Below are positions 1-8,086 of a DNA stretch of 42,427 nt, one piece after another (the stretch's first letter is position 1; each line of letters begins with the position of its first letter). Position numbers and translations under genes: made by a program. The DNA comes from Candidatus Aminicenantota bacterium (GTDB lineage: Bacteria > Acidobacteriota > Aminicenantia > JAMOAD01). The DNA is taken from the NCBI GenBank assembly GCA_027061995.1, contig JAMOUT010000054.1:1-42427 (forward strand). The letters run 5' to 3'. Below the pieces are notes generated by a model. The model was not told the DNA's origin. It searched no databases and was given only the letters and a program-made list of their open reading frames with translations.

Positions 1-201
1 TTTTTCAATTAACTCAATCGTTTTATCATAATACAAAGGGTTTGTTATTATATGGATGGCATGTATATCAGGATGATTTTCAAACTTTTCTATCGTATGC
101 TCAATAATGGATTTTCCCGCAAGTTTTAAAAATTGTTTCGGAAACTCGTTTTTAAGTCTTGAACCCGAACCTCCGGCAAGAATAATAGCAAGATTCTTCA
201 T
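1..201 (-). CDS. IspD/TarI-family cytidylyltransferase, 3' end outside the window
   Basis: Only the N-terminal 67 residues are inside the window; the gene runs off the left edge. The start at 201 opens MKNLAIILAGGSGSRL, followed by PKQFLKLAGKSIIEHTI. This is the nucleotide-binding loop and PKQF motif of the IspD family, which moves CMP from CTP to a polyol phosphate. Members make CDP-methylerythritol (IspD, isoprenoid route) or CDP-ribitol (TarI, surface polymers). The N-terminus cannot separate the two. The neighbouring CDP-glycerol/ribitol-type transferase (1457-2986) and the polysaccharide setting favour a TarI-like role, but this is inference. The start lies 8 nt after the stop of the upstream AAA ATPase gene. 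Confidence 0.8.
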   Translation of the reverse strand, partial: MKNLAIILAGGSGSRLKNEFPKQFLKLAGKSIIEHTIEKFENHPDIHAIHIITNPLYYDKTIELIEK

Positions 202-209
202 AATTTCAC

Positions 210-1346
210 CTATGTTATAAAATTTAAATAATTGTTTTTGTTTATTACTTCAAAACTTGAGTTTTTATATGTCTTTTTCCACAAATCGGGAGGTTTAATC
301 TTTTTGTCTTTCCACTTAAACTCATATCCGAAAAGTTTGCCATCTCTTTCCTCAACATAATCAACCTCTTTTTTTGTATGAGTTCTCCAAAAATATATAT
401 TTGAAAAAATCTTTTTATAGGTGATATATTTTAATCTTTCCGAAAAGAGGAAATTCTCCCACAACATCCCTATATCATCTCTAAAAACAAGATCATTAAA
501 GTTCATTATTAAAGAGTTCCTGATACCATTATCAAGAAAATAGTATCTTGCGGTTTTTCTTATCTCATTTCTTAAATTTCTCGAAAATCCTCTAACTTTT
601 TTTATAATAAACATTTTTTCAAAAAGATCGAGGTATCTTGCTACTGTTTGTTTGGCAATACCAAGATTATTGCTTAACTCGTTTAAAGAAACCTCTTTAC
701 CTATTTGAAAAGCCAAAAGTCTTAATAGATCCGAAAGTTTATCTGAGTTTTTAATATTATCAAGCTCAAAAATATCTTTAAAAAGATAAGAATCTCTTAA
801 ATTTATCAGAATTTCCCTTTTTTCGTTAATATCGGCAGTGGTTAATACCTCGGGATATGTTCCGTAAATCAGAAAATTATCAAGATTTCTGATTATAAAA
901 GAATTATCATATTGATTTTTAAGCTCTAACATTGAAAGAGGAAAAAGTAAAAAAAGTTTATATCTACCGGTTAAAGGTTCACCCACTTTTGATAAAAGCT
1001 TAAAAGATGAAGAACCGCTGACAATAATATTTATTTCCTCAATATTATCAATCATAAGTTTTAAAGCAAGTCCTATGTTTTTTATCCTTTGAGCTTCGTC
1101 GATAATAATGGTTGTAAACCCGTTAAAAAAATTTTTTATTTTTTCAAGATCAAGGCTATTTAACAGATTATTTATCACCATATCATCTCCCAACCCGTAA
1201 AAATCTCGACCAACTATCTTTTCTTTTACTTTCAGGAGAATAGATGTCTTTCCTACCTGACGGGGACCTAAAAGAATTAAAATCTTTCCCTTATTAAGAT
1301 TATTCAACAGTTCCTTCTCATAAAATCTGTTAAGCCATTCATTCAT
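210..1346 (-). CDS. AAA_14/DUF4143 family ATPase
   Basis: 378 aa. Residues 27-35 (GPRQVGKTS) are a Walker A loop, residues about 79-86 (TIIIDEAQ) a Walker B, and IIVSGSSSF near 107-115 fits the sensor-1 strand. From about residue 190 the protein has the DUF4143 part: a winged-helix-like stretch (LNELSNNLGIAKQTVARYLDLF) and a nuclease-like end with KKEVDYVEERDGKLFGYEFKW, similar to the E-x-D...E-x-K layout of PD-(D/E)xK folds. This family is very common in anaerobes and archaea. Its function is unknown; links to defence or toxin-antitoxin roles are only suggested. It is unrelated to the glycan genes around it and looks like an inserted accessory gene. No ribosome binding site precedes the start, and a promoter ends 6 nt upstream, so the mRNA may be leaderless. 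Confidence 0.85.
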   Translation of the reverse strand: MNEWLNRFYEKELLNNLNKGKILILLGPRQVGKTSILLKVKEKIVGRDFYGLGDDMVINNLLNSLDLEKIKNFFNGFTTIIIDEAQRIKNIGLALKLMIDNIEEINIIVSGSSSFKLLSKVGEPLTGRYKLFLLFPLSMLELKNQYDNSFIIRNLDNFLIYGTYPEVLTTADINEKREILINLRDSYLFKDIFELDNIKNSDKLSDLLRLLAFQIGKEVSLNELSNNLGIAKQTVARYLDLFEKMFIIKKVRGFSRNLRNEIRKTARYYFLDNGIRNSLIMNFNDLVFRDDIGMLWENFLFSERLKYITYKKIFSNIYFWRTHTKKEVDYVEERDGKLFGYEFKWKDKKIKPPDLWKKTYKNSSFEVINKNNYLNFIT

Positions 1347-1352
1347 ATCTAT

Positions 1353-1381
1353 AAATTATCGCTTTTTTATTAATTTGTCAA
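1353..1381 (-). promoter_or_regulatory. Sigma-70-like promoter for the AAA ATPase, probably leaderless
   Basis: On the minus strand TTGACA (1376-1381) is separated by 17 nt from TAATTT (1353-1358). Only 6 nt lie between the -10 box and the ATG at 1346, so transcription would begin at or next to the start codon. No Shine-Dalgarno sequence is visible in that stretch. Confidence 0.55.
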
Positions 1382-1384
1382 CTA

Positions 1385-1416
1385 TACTTCCCAAATTCTA
1401 TATAATTTGGGAAGTA
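1385..1416 (-). terminator. 13-bp hairpin downstream of the polyol-phosphate transferase gene
   Basis: A perfect 13-bp inverted repeat (arms 1385-1397 and 1404-1416, core ACTTCCCAAATT) with a 6-nt loop lies between the stop of the TagB/TagF-like gene and the promoter of the AAA gene. It would terminate or stabilise the upstream transcript. No strong U-tract follows on the minus strand, so intrinsic termination is uncertain; 3'-end protection or insulation is an alternative. Confidence 0.5.
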
Positions 1417-1456
1417 ATATTGCCATATTTAACATAATTTAGCAAAACAAGGGTTT

Positions 1457-2986
1457 CTATTTTAATGAGATTATTCTTTGATATACCCTTTCACTGCTTT
1501 CACCGTTTTGATATTTAAAAGATAGATTAAAAATTCGTTCCCTCTCCTTTTCAAATCCATCTTTTCCTTCAATAAGGAAATGTTTTATCCACTTTATCAA
1601 ATCTTCAAAATTTTCCGCTTTGGGACCGGGAGTCATTTTATCATAATCAAACTGAAGTTGCCTGTGTAAATCGGAATATTCATCATAATCAAAAGGGTAA
1701 AAAAGAACCGGCTTACCCGTATGAAGAAAATCGGTATATATAGAGGAATAATCGGTAATCAGTAAATCGGTTTCTCTTAAAAGGGGATAGATATCTTTTT
1801 TACTATTGTATATTAAAATATTTGAGTATTTTTCAATGTTTTCGGTCAGATATTTATAGTTAGGCAAGGAATGCCCTTTAATGATAAACAGCAGATTATT
1901 TTTAAGTAAAAAATCATTCAGTTTTTCATAATTAAAAATATTATTTAAATCCATACTCATTTTCAAATCTCTGAAAGTAGGTGTAAAAACAATTATCTTA
2001 CCACTATGCTTTGATACAAAATCAACAATATTCAGATCCGTATTAATCAACTCTTCCTCTATTTTTTTATAAAAAACATCATTTCTCGGATAACCCGACG
2101 GGATGGTTTTTTCAAAGGGGACTCCGAGAGCAGGGGAAAAAACCTCCTTTGCATAAAAATCTGAAGTTGTTATTAATAGATCATATTCGGGGTATCTTTT
2201 CTTCAATATTTTCTTTTCTTGTTGAGTGAGTTTTGATAAAAAACGGTCGGGGAGCAATGCCAACTCAATGTATTTGAATCCCACTCCATGCCAAAGTTGT
2301 ATTTTTTTCGAACTTAAATAATTCAATATATCATAAATCAAATACCAATCCCTATTATCGAAAATCAGATATTTTGAGCGTAAAAGAGTGATATATGTTC
2401 TCGGTTTTCCATACCGAATAGCATTTATCCCCTGCGATTGAAGATAATCATAATACTCCTTATTATTTGTTAGCCAGTAAACATCAATCCCTTTAAGTTT
2501 TTGTAAATACAGGTAAAAATATTTTGAGTTTCCCGTAAAATTTCCACCGTATTCGCCTACAACAACAAACCTGTTTTTACTCTTCGGGATGATTTTATCA
2601 GCTATTCCGTATAATAATCCTTTTAAATATGATAAAAGAGATTTTTCTCTAACAAAAAGGCTGAAAGCGGGATTTTTACCTTTCACCAAAGCATAATTTT
2701 TAACTCTGTTTTTCTCGAGTGTTTTTGAAATCTCTTCATAATACATAGATGCTATCAAAATAATATCAAAATCGGATTTATTGATTTTTTTGATAAAATC
2801 ATTGAATTTATATATTTTCAAACCGCAACATTTACCGGATTTAAAACTATCGATAAAACCCAATACTTTAATATCGGGTCTCATCTTTTTAACATAAAAA
2901 CCGAAAGCTCTTGCGGCAATACCCGAGCCATAGATAAAAACACGATTTTCTCTCGGAATCTCTTGTATATCTTTAATTATTTTCAT
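1457..2986 (-). CDS. CDP-glycerol/ribitol polyol-phosphate transferase (TagB/TagF-like) with N-terminal Rossmann domain
   Basis: 509 aa. The C-terminal two thirds show the glycerophosphotransferase family pattern: QLWHGVGFKYIEL, FTPTFRD, IIKGHSLPN and LLITDYSSIYTDF followed by KPVLFYPFD. These enzymes move a polyol phosphate from CDP-polyol to a lipid-linked or polysaccharide acceptor at the inner membrane face. The first 105 residues are a separate nucleotide-binding-like domain (NRVFIYGSGIAARAFGFYVK ... FIDSFKSGKCCGLKI) resembling the PglD-N/epimerase-type fold. The same domain precedes the unrelated DUF115 transferase at 8079-9155. The gene lies 8 nt after rmlD. A CDP-polyol donor could come from the cytidylyltransferase at 1-201. 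Family call is firm; the polyol is not known. Confidence 0.85.
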   Translation of the reverse strand: MKIIKDIQEIPRENRVFIYGSGIAARAFGFYVKKMRPDIKVLGFIDSFKSGKCCGLKIYKFNDFIKKINKSDFDIILIASMYYEEISKTLEKNRVKNYALVKGKNPAFSLFVREKSLLSYLKGLLYGIADKIIPKSKNRFVVVGEYGGNFTGNSKYFYLYLQKLKGIDVYWLTNNKEYYDYLQSQGINAIRYGKPRTYITLLRSKYLIFDNRDWYLIYDILNYLSSKKIQLWHGVGFKYIELALLPDRFLSKLTQQEKKILKKRYPEYDLLITTSDFYAKEVFSPALGVPFEKTIPSGYPRNDVFYKKIEEELINTDLNIVDFVSKHSGKIIVFTPTFRDLKMSMDLNNIFNYEKLNDFLLKNNLLFIIKGHSLPNYKYLTENIEKYSNILIYNSKKDIYPLLRETDLLITDYSSIYTDFLHTGKPVLFYPFDYDEYSDLHRQLQFDYDKMTPGPKAENFEDLIKWIKHFLIEGKDGFEKERERIFNLSFKYQNGESSERVYQRIISLK

Positions 2987-2994
2987 TGTTTTTT

Positions 2995-3861
2995 TTAAAT
3001 ATTCAGAGAACTCAAATATTCTTTAAGCCCCGCTTTCCAATGCTTAAAAGTATTTATCCCCTCTTTTTTAAGATTATGATTTTCAAGAACAGAATATTTC
3101 GGTCTGTTTACCTCGGTTGCAAATTCTCCGGGAACAGCTTTTTTTAAGTTAGCATTTACCCCCGCAAACTCAAATATTGTTTTTGCGAACTCATACCAGC
3201 TGCATTCCCCTTCGGCTGTTGCATGGTAGATATCAAAAGGGGGCTTGCTTTTAATAATTTTTAAAATCTGCTTTGCTATCTCTTTGGTATATGTAGGAGT
3301 TGTCCTTTCATCATCAACAACCCTTATCTCATCTCTCTCTTTTGCAAGTCTGAGCATAAGTTCAACAAAATTATAACCTTTAACTCTTGAAGGATACTTT
3401 CCGTAAAGGCCCGCAACTCTTAAAATATAATATTTATCCGCTGTCTCTCTTATTTTGTTTTCCCCTTCCAATTTTGATTTTGCATAAATATTAAGAGGAT
3501 TGGGTTTATCTGTTTCAATATAGGGGGAGTTTTTTTCTCCGTCAAAAACATAGTCAGTGCTAAAATGGATTAATTCGGCTTTAAGCTGATTTGAAATTTT
3601 TGCAAGATTTTCAACCCCTGAGCTATTAACAGCATAAGCTTTGCCCGCCTCTTTTTCGCATTGAGGAACATTATGAAAAGCCGCTGTATTAATTATAATA
3701 TCAGGTTTAATATCATTAAAAACCGAGTAAACGGAATCCATATCGGATACATCAATATCAGTATGGGTAAGAGCTGTTATCTCTCCTGTAATATTTTCTC
3801 TCAACTCTTCGTAAATATCACTGCCGAGTTGACCGTTTGAACCAATTATTGCTATTTTCAT
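2995..3861 (-). CDS. rfbD: dTDP-4-dehydrorhamnose reductase RmlD
   Basis: 288 aa, normal length for the family. It reduces dTDP-4-keto-L-rhamnose to dTDP-L-rhamnose in the cytoplasm, the last step of rhamnose donor synthesis. Visible features are the Rossmann loop GSNGQLG (residues 7-13), STDYVFDG (101-108) and the catalytic YxxxK as YAKSK (126-130). rmlC lies about 760 nt upstream on the same strand, separated by the nucleotidyltransferase cassette at 3935-4586. rmlA and rmlB are absent from the window and must be elsewhere. A weak AAGGAAA ribosome binding site precedes the ATG at 3861. Confidence 0.95.
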   Translation of the reverse strand: MKIAIIGSNGQLGSDIYEELRENITGEITALTHTDIDVSDMDSVYSVFNDIKPDIIINTAAFHNVPQCEKEAGKAYAVNSSGVENLAKISNQLKAELIHFSTDYVFDGEKNSPYIETDKPNPLNIYAKSKLEGENKIRETADKYYILRVAGLYGKYPSRVKGYNFVELMLRLAKERDEIRVVDDERTTPTYTKEIAKQILKIIKSKPPFDIYHATAEGECSWYEFAKTIFEFAGVNANLKKAVPGEFATEVNRPKYSVLENHNLKKEGINTFKHWKAGLKEYLSSLNI

Positions 3862-3934
3862 CCGAATTTCCTTTTGTAAAATATTCGATTATTTATTTTA
3901 TAAATAAATAGGGTAAACTTTATCAAAGAACTAA

Positions 3935-4423
3935 TTATTTATCGTTCACTTTTTTTAATAAAAATTTAAGATCATCTATATCTTTATTCCTTCCTGCTAT
4001 TCTTTTGTTTGCTATTAGATCTTGTATTCCTATAAAATAGACAGGATAAATATTACCTTTAATTTTCAATTTTTCTTTTAATCTATTTTCCCACGCTTGA
4101 TTAAATGTAAATGGTTCAAGAGAATTTATCAAATCTATTCTATTAGGGGGTAAACCAAATTGAATAATCATATCTTTTTTCCTGATATCTTGAATAGAAT
4201 CAACATTAGGAATTAAACCACCCCAAAATTTTTTAAGAGCTTTAAACAGATTCTCAGTATTTTTATTATCAAGAGAATAATAAATATCTATATCACCGGT
4301 TAATCTTGTATGTCCATAGTATATAACCGCCTCCCCACCTACTATTAAATATTTTACATTACACTCCGCTAATAATTTCAAAAATTCCTTTATATCTTCA
4401 GAAAAATAATTAGGGTCTATCAT
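3935..4423 (-). CDS. Nucleotidyltransferase (AbiEii/DUF6036-like), second gene of a two-gene cassette
   Basis: 162 aa. The segment LIVGGEAVIYYGHTRLTGDIDIYYSL carries the minimal nucleotidyltransferase signature: GG, then an alpha helix, then a T-x-D-x-D metal-binding pair. Such proteins are found alone, as toxin components (AbiEii, MNT) or in DUF6036 families. A 58-aa charged protein is encoded just upstream and overlaps this start by 14 nt, so the two are translationally coupled, as in many toxin-antitoxin or MNT/HEPN-style pairs. The pair splits rmlC from rmlD and looks like an inserted accessory element. No HEPN domain is present. Activity is not known. Confidence 0.7.
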   Translation of the reverse strand: MIDPNYFSEDIKEFLKLLAECNVKYLIVGGEAVIYYGHTRLTGDIDIYYSLDNKNTENLFKALKKFWGGLIPNVDSIQDIRKKDMIIQFGLPPNRIDLINSLEPFTFNQAWENRLKEKLKIKGNIYPVYFIGIQDLIANKRIAGRNKDIDDLKFLLKKVNDK

Positions 4424-4586
4424 TCTTACGACAATCTCTTACATCTCTTGGATTCTTACCATAAACTTTCTCTTTCAATTTTTTTGCAACTTTCTGTCTT
4501 TCTTGAGGAGTCATATTTATTTGTTGCTCTATATCCCACTCCTCAGCCTCTTCAAAACTCTTAGATATTTTAACTATCCTTTTCAT
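4410..4586 (-). CDS. Small charged protein paired with the nucleotidyltransferase
   Basis: 58 aa, starting at the ATG at 4586 (MKRIVKISKSFEEAEEWD) and ending CRKNDRP. It is rich in Lys, Arg and Glu, with a central MTPQERQKVAKKLKEKVYG segment predicted to be helical. Small proteins of this style (I/VKISKSFEEAE ... TPQER) typically precede nucleotidyltransferases of the DUF6036 type in bacterial genomes. Here the stop overlaps the partner's start by 14 nt. A role as antitoxin or regulatory partner is inferred from this arrangement only. The rmlC stop-proximal region lies just upstream, and no strong ribosome binding site was identified. Confidence 0.65.
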   Translation of the reverse strand: MKRIVKISKSFEEAEEWDIEQQINMTPQERQKVAKKLKEKVYGKNPRDVRDCRKNDRP

Positions 4587-4623
4587 ATTATATTATCTCA
4601 TAATATATAACTCCAAGCAAATA

Positions 4624-5199
4624 TTACCCCTTGTAAACAAAATTATCCGCTTCCGCTCTTTTTATCCATTCCTTGAGAGTTTGAGCTTTGCTATCCTTTT
4701 CCGATAGTATGGGTGTTTTAACAGGCCATTTTATCCCTATGTCAGAATCATTCCACAAAATACCCGATTCACAACCGTGATTGTATCTTCCTGTTACAAC
4801 ATATTGAACATCAACTCTATCCGAAAGAGCGGCAAATCCTCTCGCAAAATAAGCCGGAGCCCAAAGCATATATCTGTTTTCTTCCGAAGCTTCCACACCC
4901 ACCCATTCTCCGAGAGTGGGAGAATTTTTCCTTATATCGACAGCCACAAGAAAAGCATTACCTCTTGTAACTCTCATAAGTTTGCCCATAGGCGGATCCC
5001 ACTGAAAATGAAGACCCCTTATCACATTTTTTTTTGAAATAGAGTGATTCTCCTGAACGAATCTGTCGGGCAAACCGATCTCTTTAAAACTATCCTCTCG
5101 GAAAACCTCCATAAAAGAACCTCTTTCATCTTCAAATACTTGAGGCTCTATTAAAACAACCTCTCCGTTAAAATATTTTTCTTTAATATTAAATGGCAT
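4624..5199 (-). CDS. rfbC: dTDP-4-dehydrorhamnose 3,5-epimerase RmlC
   Basis: 191 aa cupin enzyme, typical length. It epimerises C3 and C5 of dTDP-4-keto-6-deoxyglucose before RmlD reduces the product. Diagnostic segments are the RGLHFQ strand with the catalytic His (residues 61-66), the metal-free cupin core around MRVTRGNAFLVAVDIRKNSPT, WAPAYFARGFAALSD (about 113-127, usually HGF; here RGF), and YVVTGRYNHG, which supplies the tyrosine region. It begins 4 nt after the GT2-TPR gene, so the genes are co-transcribed. The call is firm. The replaced His in the usual HGF motif is a minor variation. Confidence 0.95.
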   Translation of the reverse strand: MPFNIKEKYFNGEVVLIEPQVFEDERGSFMEVFREDSFKEIGLPDRFVQENHSISKKNVIRGLHFQWDPPMGKLMRVTRGNAFLVAVDIRKNSPTLGEWVGVEASEENRYMLWAPAYFARGFAALSDRVDVQYVVTGRYNHGCESGILWNDSDIGIKWPVKTPILSEKDSKAQTLKEWIKRAEADNFVYKG

Positions 5200-5203
5200 A
5201 TTA

Positions 5204-6871
5204 TTATTCCTCTCGGTTATTTGTCATATTTTCTAAATATTCCTTTGCTTTTTGATGATAATGATTTAATTTTAAAGCATCCTGAAAATATCCCTTTGCT
5301 TTTTCTTCATTATTCATCAAATAATAAATTTCTCCGATGTGAAAGTATATATTCGCTTCAAAAAAAGTGGTGTTTTTTTCTTTTAATAATGAACGAAAAA
5401 GGAGCAATGATTCATCATATTTCTTAATATACTTAAAGATGGAAGCTTTTCTGTATATATTTATTTTGTCATTTTTCAATTTTTTTAAATATTTTAAAGA
5501 TTTGTAAAATTGACTATACTCCCCTACAAGATCATAGATAATCAAAGCTTTCTTAAACAATAGTGAAAATTTTAATTCAGGGTCAATACTTTTTTTTCTT
5601 AAAATCATGTTCGCTATTTCAAAATATTTTTTATATTCTTTTTTTTCATAATATAAAAACAGTAGAAGAGTATAATCTTCCATCCTCTTAAATTTTAATT
5701 TATTAATCTTAGAAATAATTATATTAAGATATTTTTTCCCTGCTTTTGCATTTAATCTTTTTTCGGCCATATAAATTTTAGAAAGTGTTCGGATTTTCAT
5801 TCTAAGAAAAAAAGGATCCTTTCTTTTGTTTAACTTAACACTCTTTTTTAATAATAACAAACCTTCCCCGAACTTCTGTTCTTCGATTTTCTTTATCCCT
5901 GAAATATAATAAAAAAAAGATTTTATCCATTTATACCTTTTTGCCAAACAATCATTTTCAATATTTTTAAAAGAGCTCGTCTTTAAAACAATTAAATTTT
6001 CTTTATTTTTACAAGAAAATTTAATTCTGTGAAAAAAATCATCAAAAAACTCTTTTATGAATAATTTATTACTAAATTTGGTATCTCTAATATGAAAATT
6101 ATAATATTTCCCTTTTTCTTCAATAGTGTTGGGGATAAAATTAAAATCCTCCAAATCAAAAAGATAAATTGTTTCACAAAAATTATCCAAACTTGTATTA
6201 ATATTACTTGTGTTACCTTCATAAAAATAATTATAATACACATAATTTAAATATCTCAAATAAAATTCTATTTCATCATACCCATACCCTTTTTTATTAA
6301 TATCAATAAAATATTTACCGCTTTCAATATAAAACTTCTTTAAAAACAAAACTGTTCCCGTTAAATCAGAAAGTAAAGGGGAATAAGGAAGTATAGAGTA
6401 TTTATCTATATTTACCCCGAAATGAACTTTATAATAATCGTGCGCCTCAAGATAATTTGTATTTGATATTGGCACATTTGTCCAGAAAATCCCCCCTCTT
6501 TGGTATTCCCTTTTTATTCTCTTTAATATTTCTTTGTTTTTTATTATTATATCGGAATCAATCATAAAGATAAGTTCGGAATCGGAAGCATCAATCCCTC
6601 TGTTCCTTGCATCATTAAGGTTAAACAAAGGTTTGTTATCAACTTTCACAACTTTTATATCCTTTGCTTTTGAGTTTTTTAAGAATTCCTCCTTATTCCG
6701 TTTAACATAAGTTTCCGTTCCGTCAGGATCATCATAATCCACTATTATAATATCAAAATTACCATAATCAATTTTAAGCCAAGAAGGTAAGGCTTTTTTC
6801 AGATACTTTAACCTGCCTTTACAAGTAGTTACCAATGATACGGAAACTTGTTCAATAATCTCTTTATTCAT
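5204..6871 (-). CDS. GT2 glycosyltransferase fused to C-terminal TPR repeats
   Basis: 555 aa. Residues 11-110 show a GT-A family 2 core: VSLVTTCKGRLKYLKKALPSW, IIIVDYDDPDGT, NLNDARNRGID and the metal-binding DSD at 105-107 (FMIDSDIII). Residues about 310-555 are helical repeats of TPR type (for example YDESLLLFRSLLKEKN and IYFHIGEIYYLMNNEEKAKG followed by ALKLNHYHQKAKEYLE). It is predicted cytosolic, with no signal peptide or membrane segment. It probably moves a sugar from an NDP donor onto a glycan or protein acceptor; the TPR tail may hold the acceptor. It lies 3 nt after the radical SAM gene, which also carries a TPR-like part. Acceptor and sugar cannot be told from sequence. Confidence 0.85.
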   Translation of the reverse strand: MNKEIIEQVSVSLVTTCKGRLKYLKKALPSWLKIDYGNFDIIIVDYDDPDGTETYVKRNKEEFLKNSKAKDIKVVKVDNKPLFNLNDARNRGIDASDSELIFMIDSDIIIKNKEILKRIKREYQRGGIFWTNVPISNTNYLEAHDYYKVHFGVNIDKYSILPYSPLLSDLTGTVLFLKKFYIESGKYFIDINKKGYGYDEIEFYLRYLNYVYYNYFYEGNTSNINTSLDNFCETIYLFDLEDFNFIPNTIEEKGKYYNFHIRDTKFSNKLFIKEFFDDFFHRIKFSCKNKENLIVLKTSSFKNIENDCLAKRYKWIKSFFYYISGIKKIEEQKFGEGLLLLKKSVKLNKRKDPFFLRMKIRTLSKIYMAEKRLNAKAGKKYLNIIISKINKLKFKRMEDYTLLLFLYYEKKEYKKYFEIANMILRKKSIDPELKFSLLFKKALIIYDLVGEYSQFYKSLKYLKKLKNDKINIYRKASIFKYIKKYDESLLLFRSLLKEKNTTFFEANIYFHIGEIYYLMNNEEKAKGYFQDALKLNHYHQKAKEYLENMTNNREE

Positions 6872-6874
6872 TTA

Positions 6875-8086
6875 TTATCCTCCGGGAGAGGTGCACCTTT
6901 TACAAATAAAATCATCGGGAGAATCAATGCTCCCCAAAGCCATTTTCTGATATTTTGTGAACCGCTCAGAATTTAAAAGTTCTTCAAGAGAACCAAAATC
7001 ATTTACATTTCCCATAACCGTCTCTTTTTGGTAATCCATACAACATAAGATAATATCTCCGTCATACACAAAGTGAAGCCACTCTTTAATTCTCGGACAA
7101 GTTGGTTTTAATTTTCCTATCATTTTTAACGCTTTATCATTCGTTATCTTCTCCTCAATATTCCCTGCTCTATCATGATAATAAAATGTTTTAATATTAA
7201 TATTATTTATATTAATATCAACTGCGGACTCCCTTATTATATTATAAAAGAAATCTTTCGCTCTTTTTTCCGCTGTAATCCGTTTATCATTCAATTTACT
7301 CCCGACTATCGTATTAATGGATGTTTTTAATTCCCCTTTTGTAATCTTAAAATAATTAATTAAGTTTTCCCTGTTTTTATAAAAATCGAATCCCATTATC
7401 TCTTTATATGATTTTTCATCAATACCATGCCAAGAGATCCAAATTTCATGAGGGGTATTCTTCATTAATTCAAACAGATTCTGAATTTTTTCTTCATTCA
7501 ACATGGATAAATTTGTCGATAGCTCTATGAATTTATACTTCAACCTGTTTTTCACTATTTTAATTTTTTCAAATAGATCTTTATCCAAAAAAGGTTCGTT
7601 TTCAAGATATAAACATAATTTTCCAAGAGGGATATTTTCAAGTAAATTCACGATATGTAAAAAAGTTTTACTATCCATTGTTCCCGGATGATGTTTTTGC
7701 CATGAACCATGGTAAGGACACATCTTACACTTTGCATTACAGGTTGATACTGTTTGTATCTGGATATTCAAAGGGAATCTTTCGAAAAATTGTCTAATAA
7801 CTCCGGTTTTGTCCTTTCGTAACCTATTTATATTATTTTCAGTTAACAAACTTAACAAATTATTAGCCATTCTTTGTTCGGGATTTAATTCAATAGACAT
7901 CCTTAACATATCTTTTTTAACATCCGAATCAGGCTCCATTTGTGCGAGATGATAGTAAATATTGGAGCTTATTATTTTATTATCTGATTTCTTTAATAAC
8001 TCGGAGAACATATCTTTTGATTTTTCAAATAAACCGTTTTTTTGCAATAAAGAAGCTTTTCCGTATTTTTTTATAAATTCATCCAT
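6875..8086 (-). CDS. Radical SAM protein with SPASM-like C-terminus and N-terminal TPR-like region
   Basis: 403 aa from the ATG at 8086. I prefer this start to the longer one at 8107 because GAGGGA lies at good spacing before it and it overlaps the upstream stop by 8 nt. The Cx3Cx2C cluster site reads STCNAKCKMC (Cys 116, 120, 123) and binds the [4Fe-4S] that cleaves SAM. The end contains CPRIKEW, ILCCMDY and ICKRC, a SPASM-like set of extra cysteines for auxiliary clusters. About 90 N-terminal residues are helical and TPR-like. SPASM proteins modify peptides, proteins or sugars. In this locus it sits between a DUF115 transferase and a GT2, so a role in sugar or glycoprotein modification is the simplest inference. 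Confidence 0.85.
   Translation of the reverse strand: MDEFIKKYGKASLLQKNGLFEKSKDMFSELLKKSDNKIISSNIYYHLAQMEPDSDVKKDMLRMSIELNPEQRMANNLLSLLTENNINRLRKDKTGVIRQFFERFPLNIQIQTVSTCNAKCKMCPYHGSWQKHHPGTMDSKTFLHIVNLLENIPLGKLCLYLENEPFLDKDLFEKIKIVKNRLKYKFIELSTNLSMLNEEKIQNLFELMKNTPHEIWISWHGIDEKSYKEIMGFDFYKNRENLINYFKITKGELKTSINTIVGSKLNDKRITAEKRAKDFFYNIIRESAVDININNINIKTFYYHDRAGNIEEKITNDKALKMIGKLKPTCPRIKEWLHFVYDGDIILCCMDYQKETVMGNVNDFGSLEELLNSERFTKYQKMALGSIDSPDDFICKRCTSPGG

Noticed and set aside
3889-3907. 8-bp hairpin TTATTTAT/ATAAATAA as terminator
   Set aside because: Pure A/T stem with no stability and no U-run context distinct from background.
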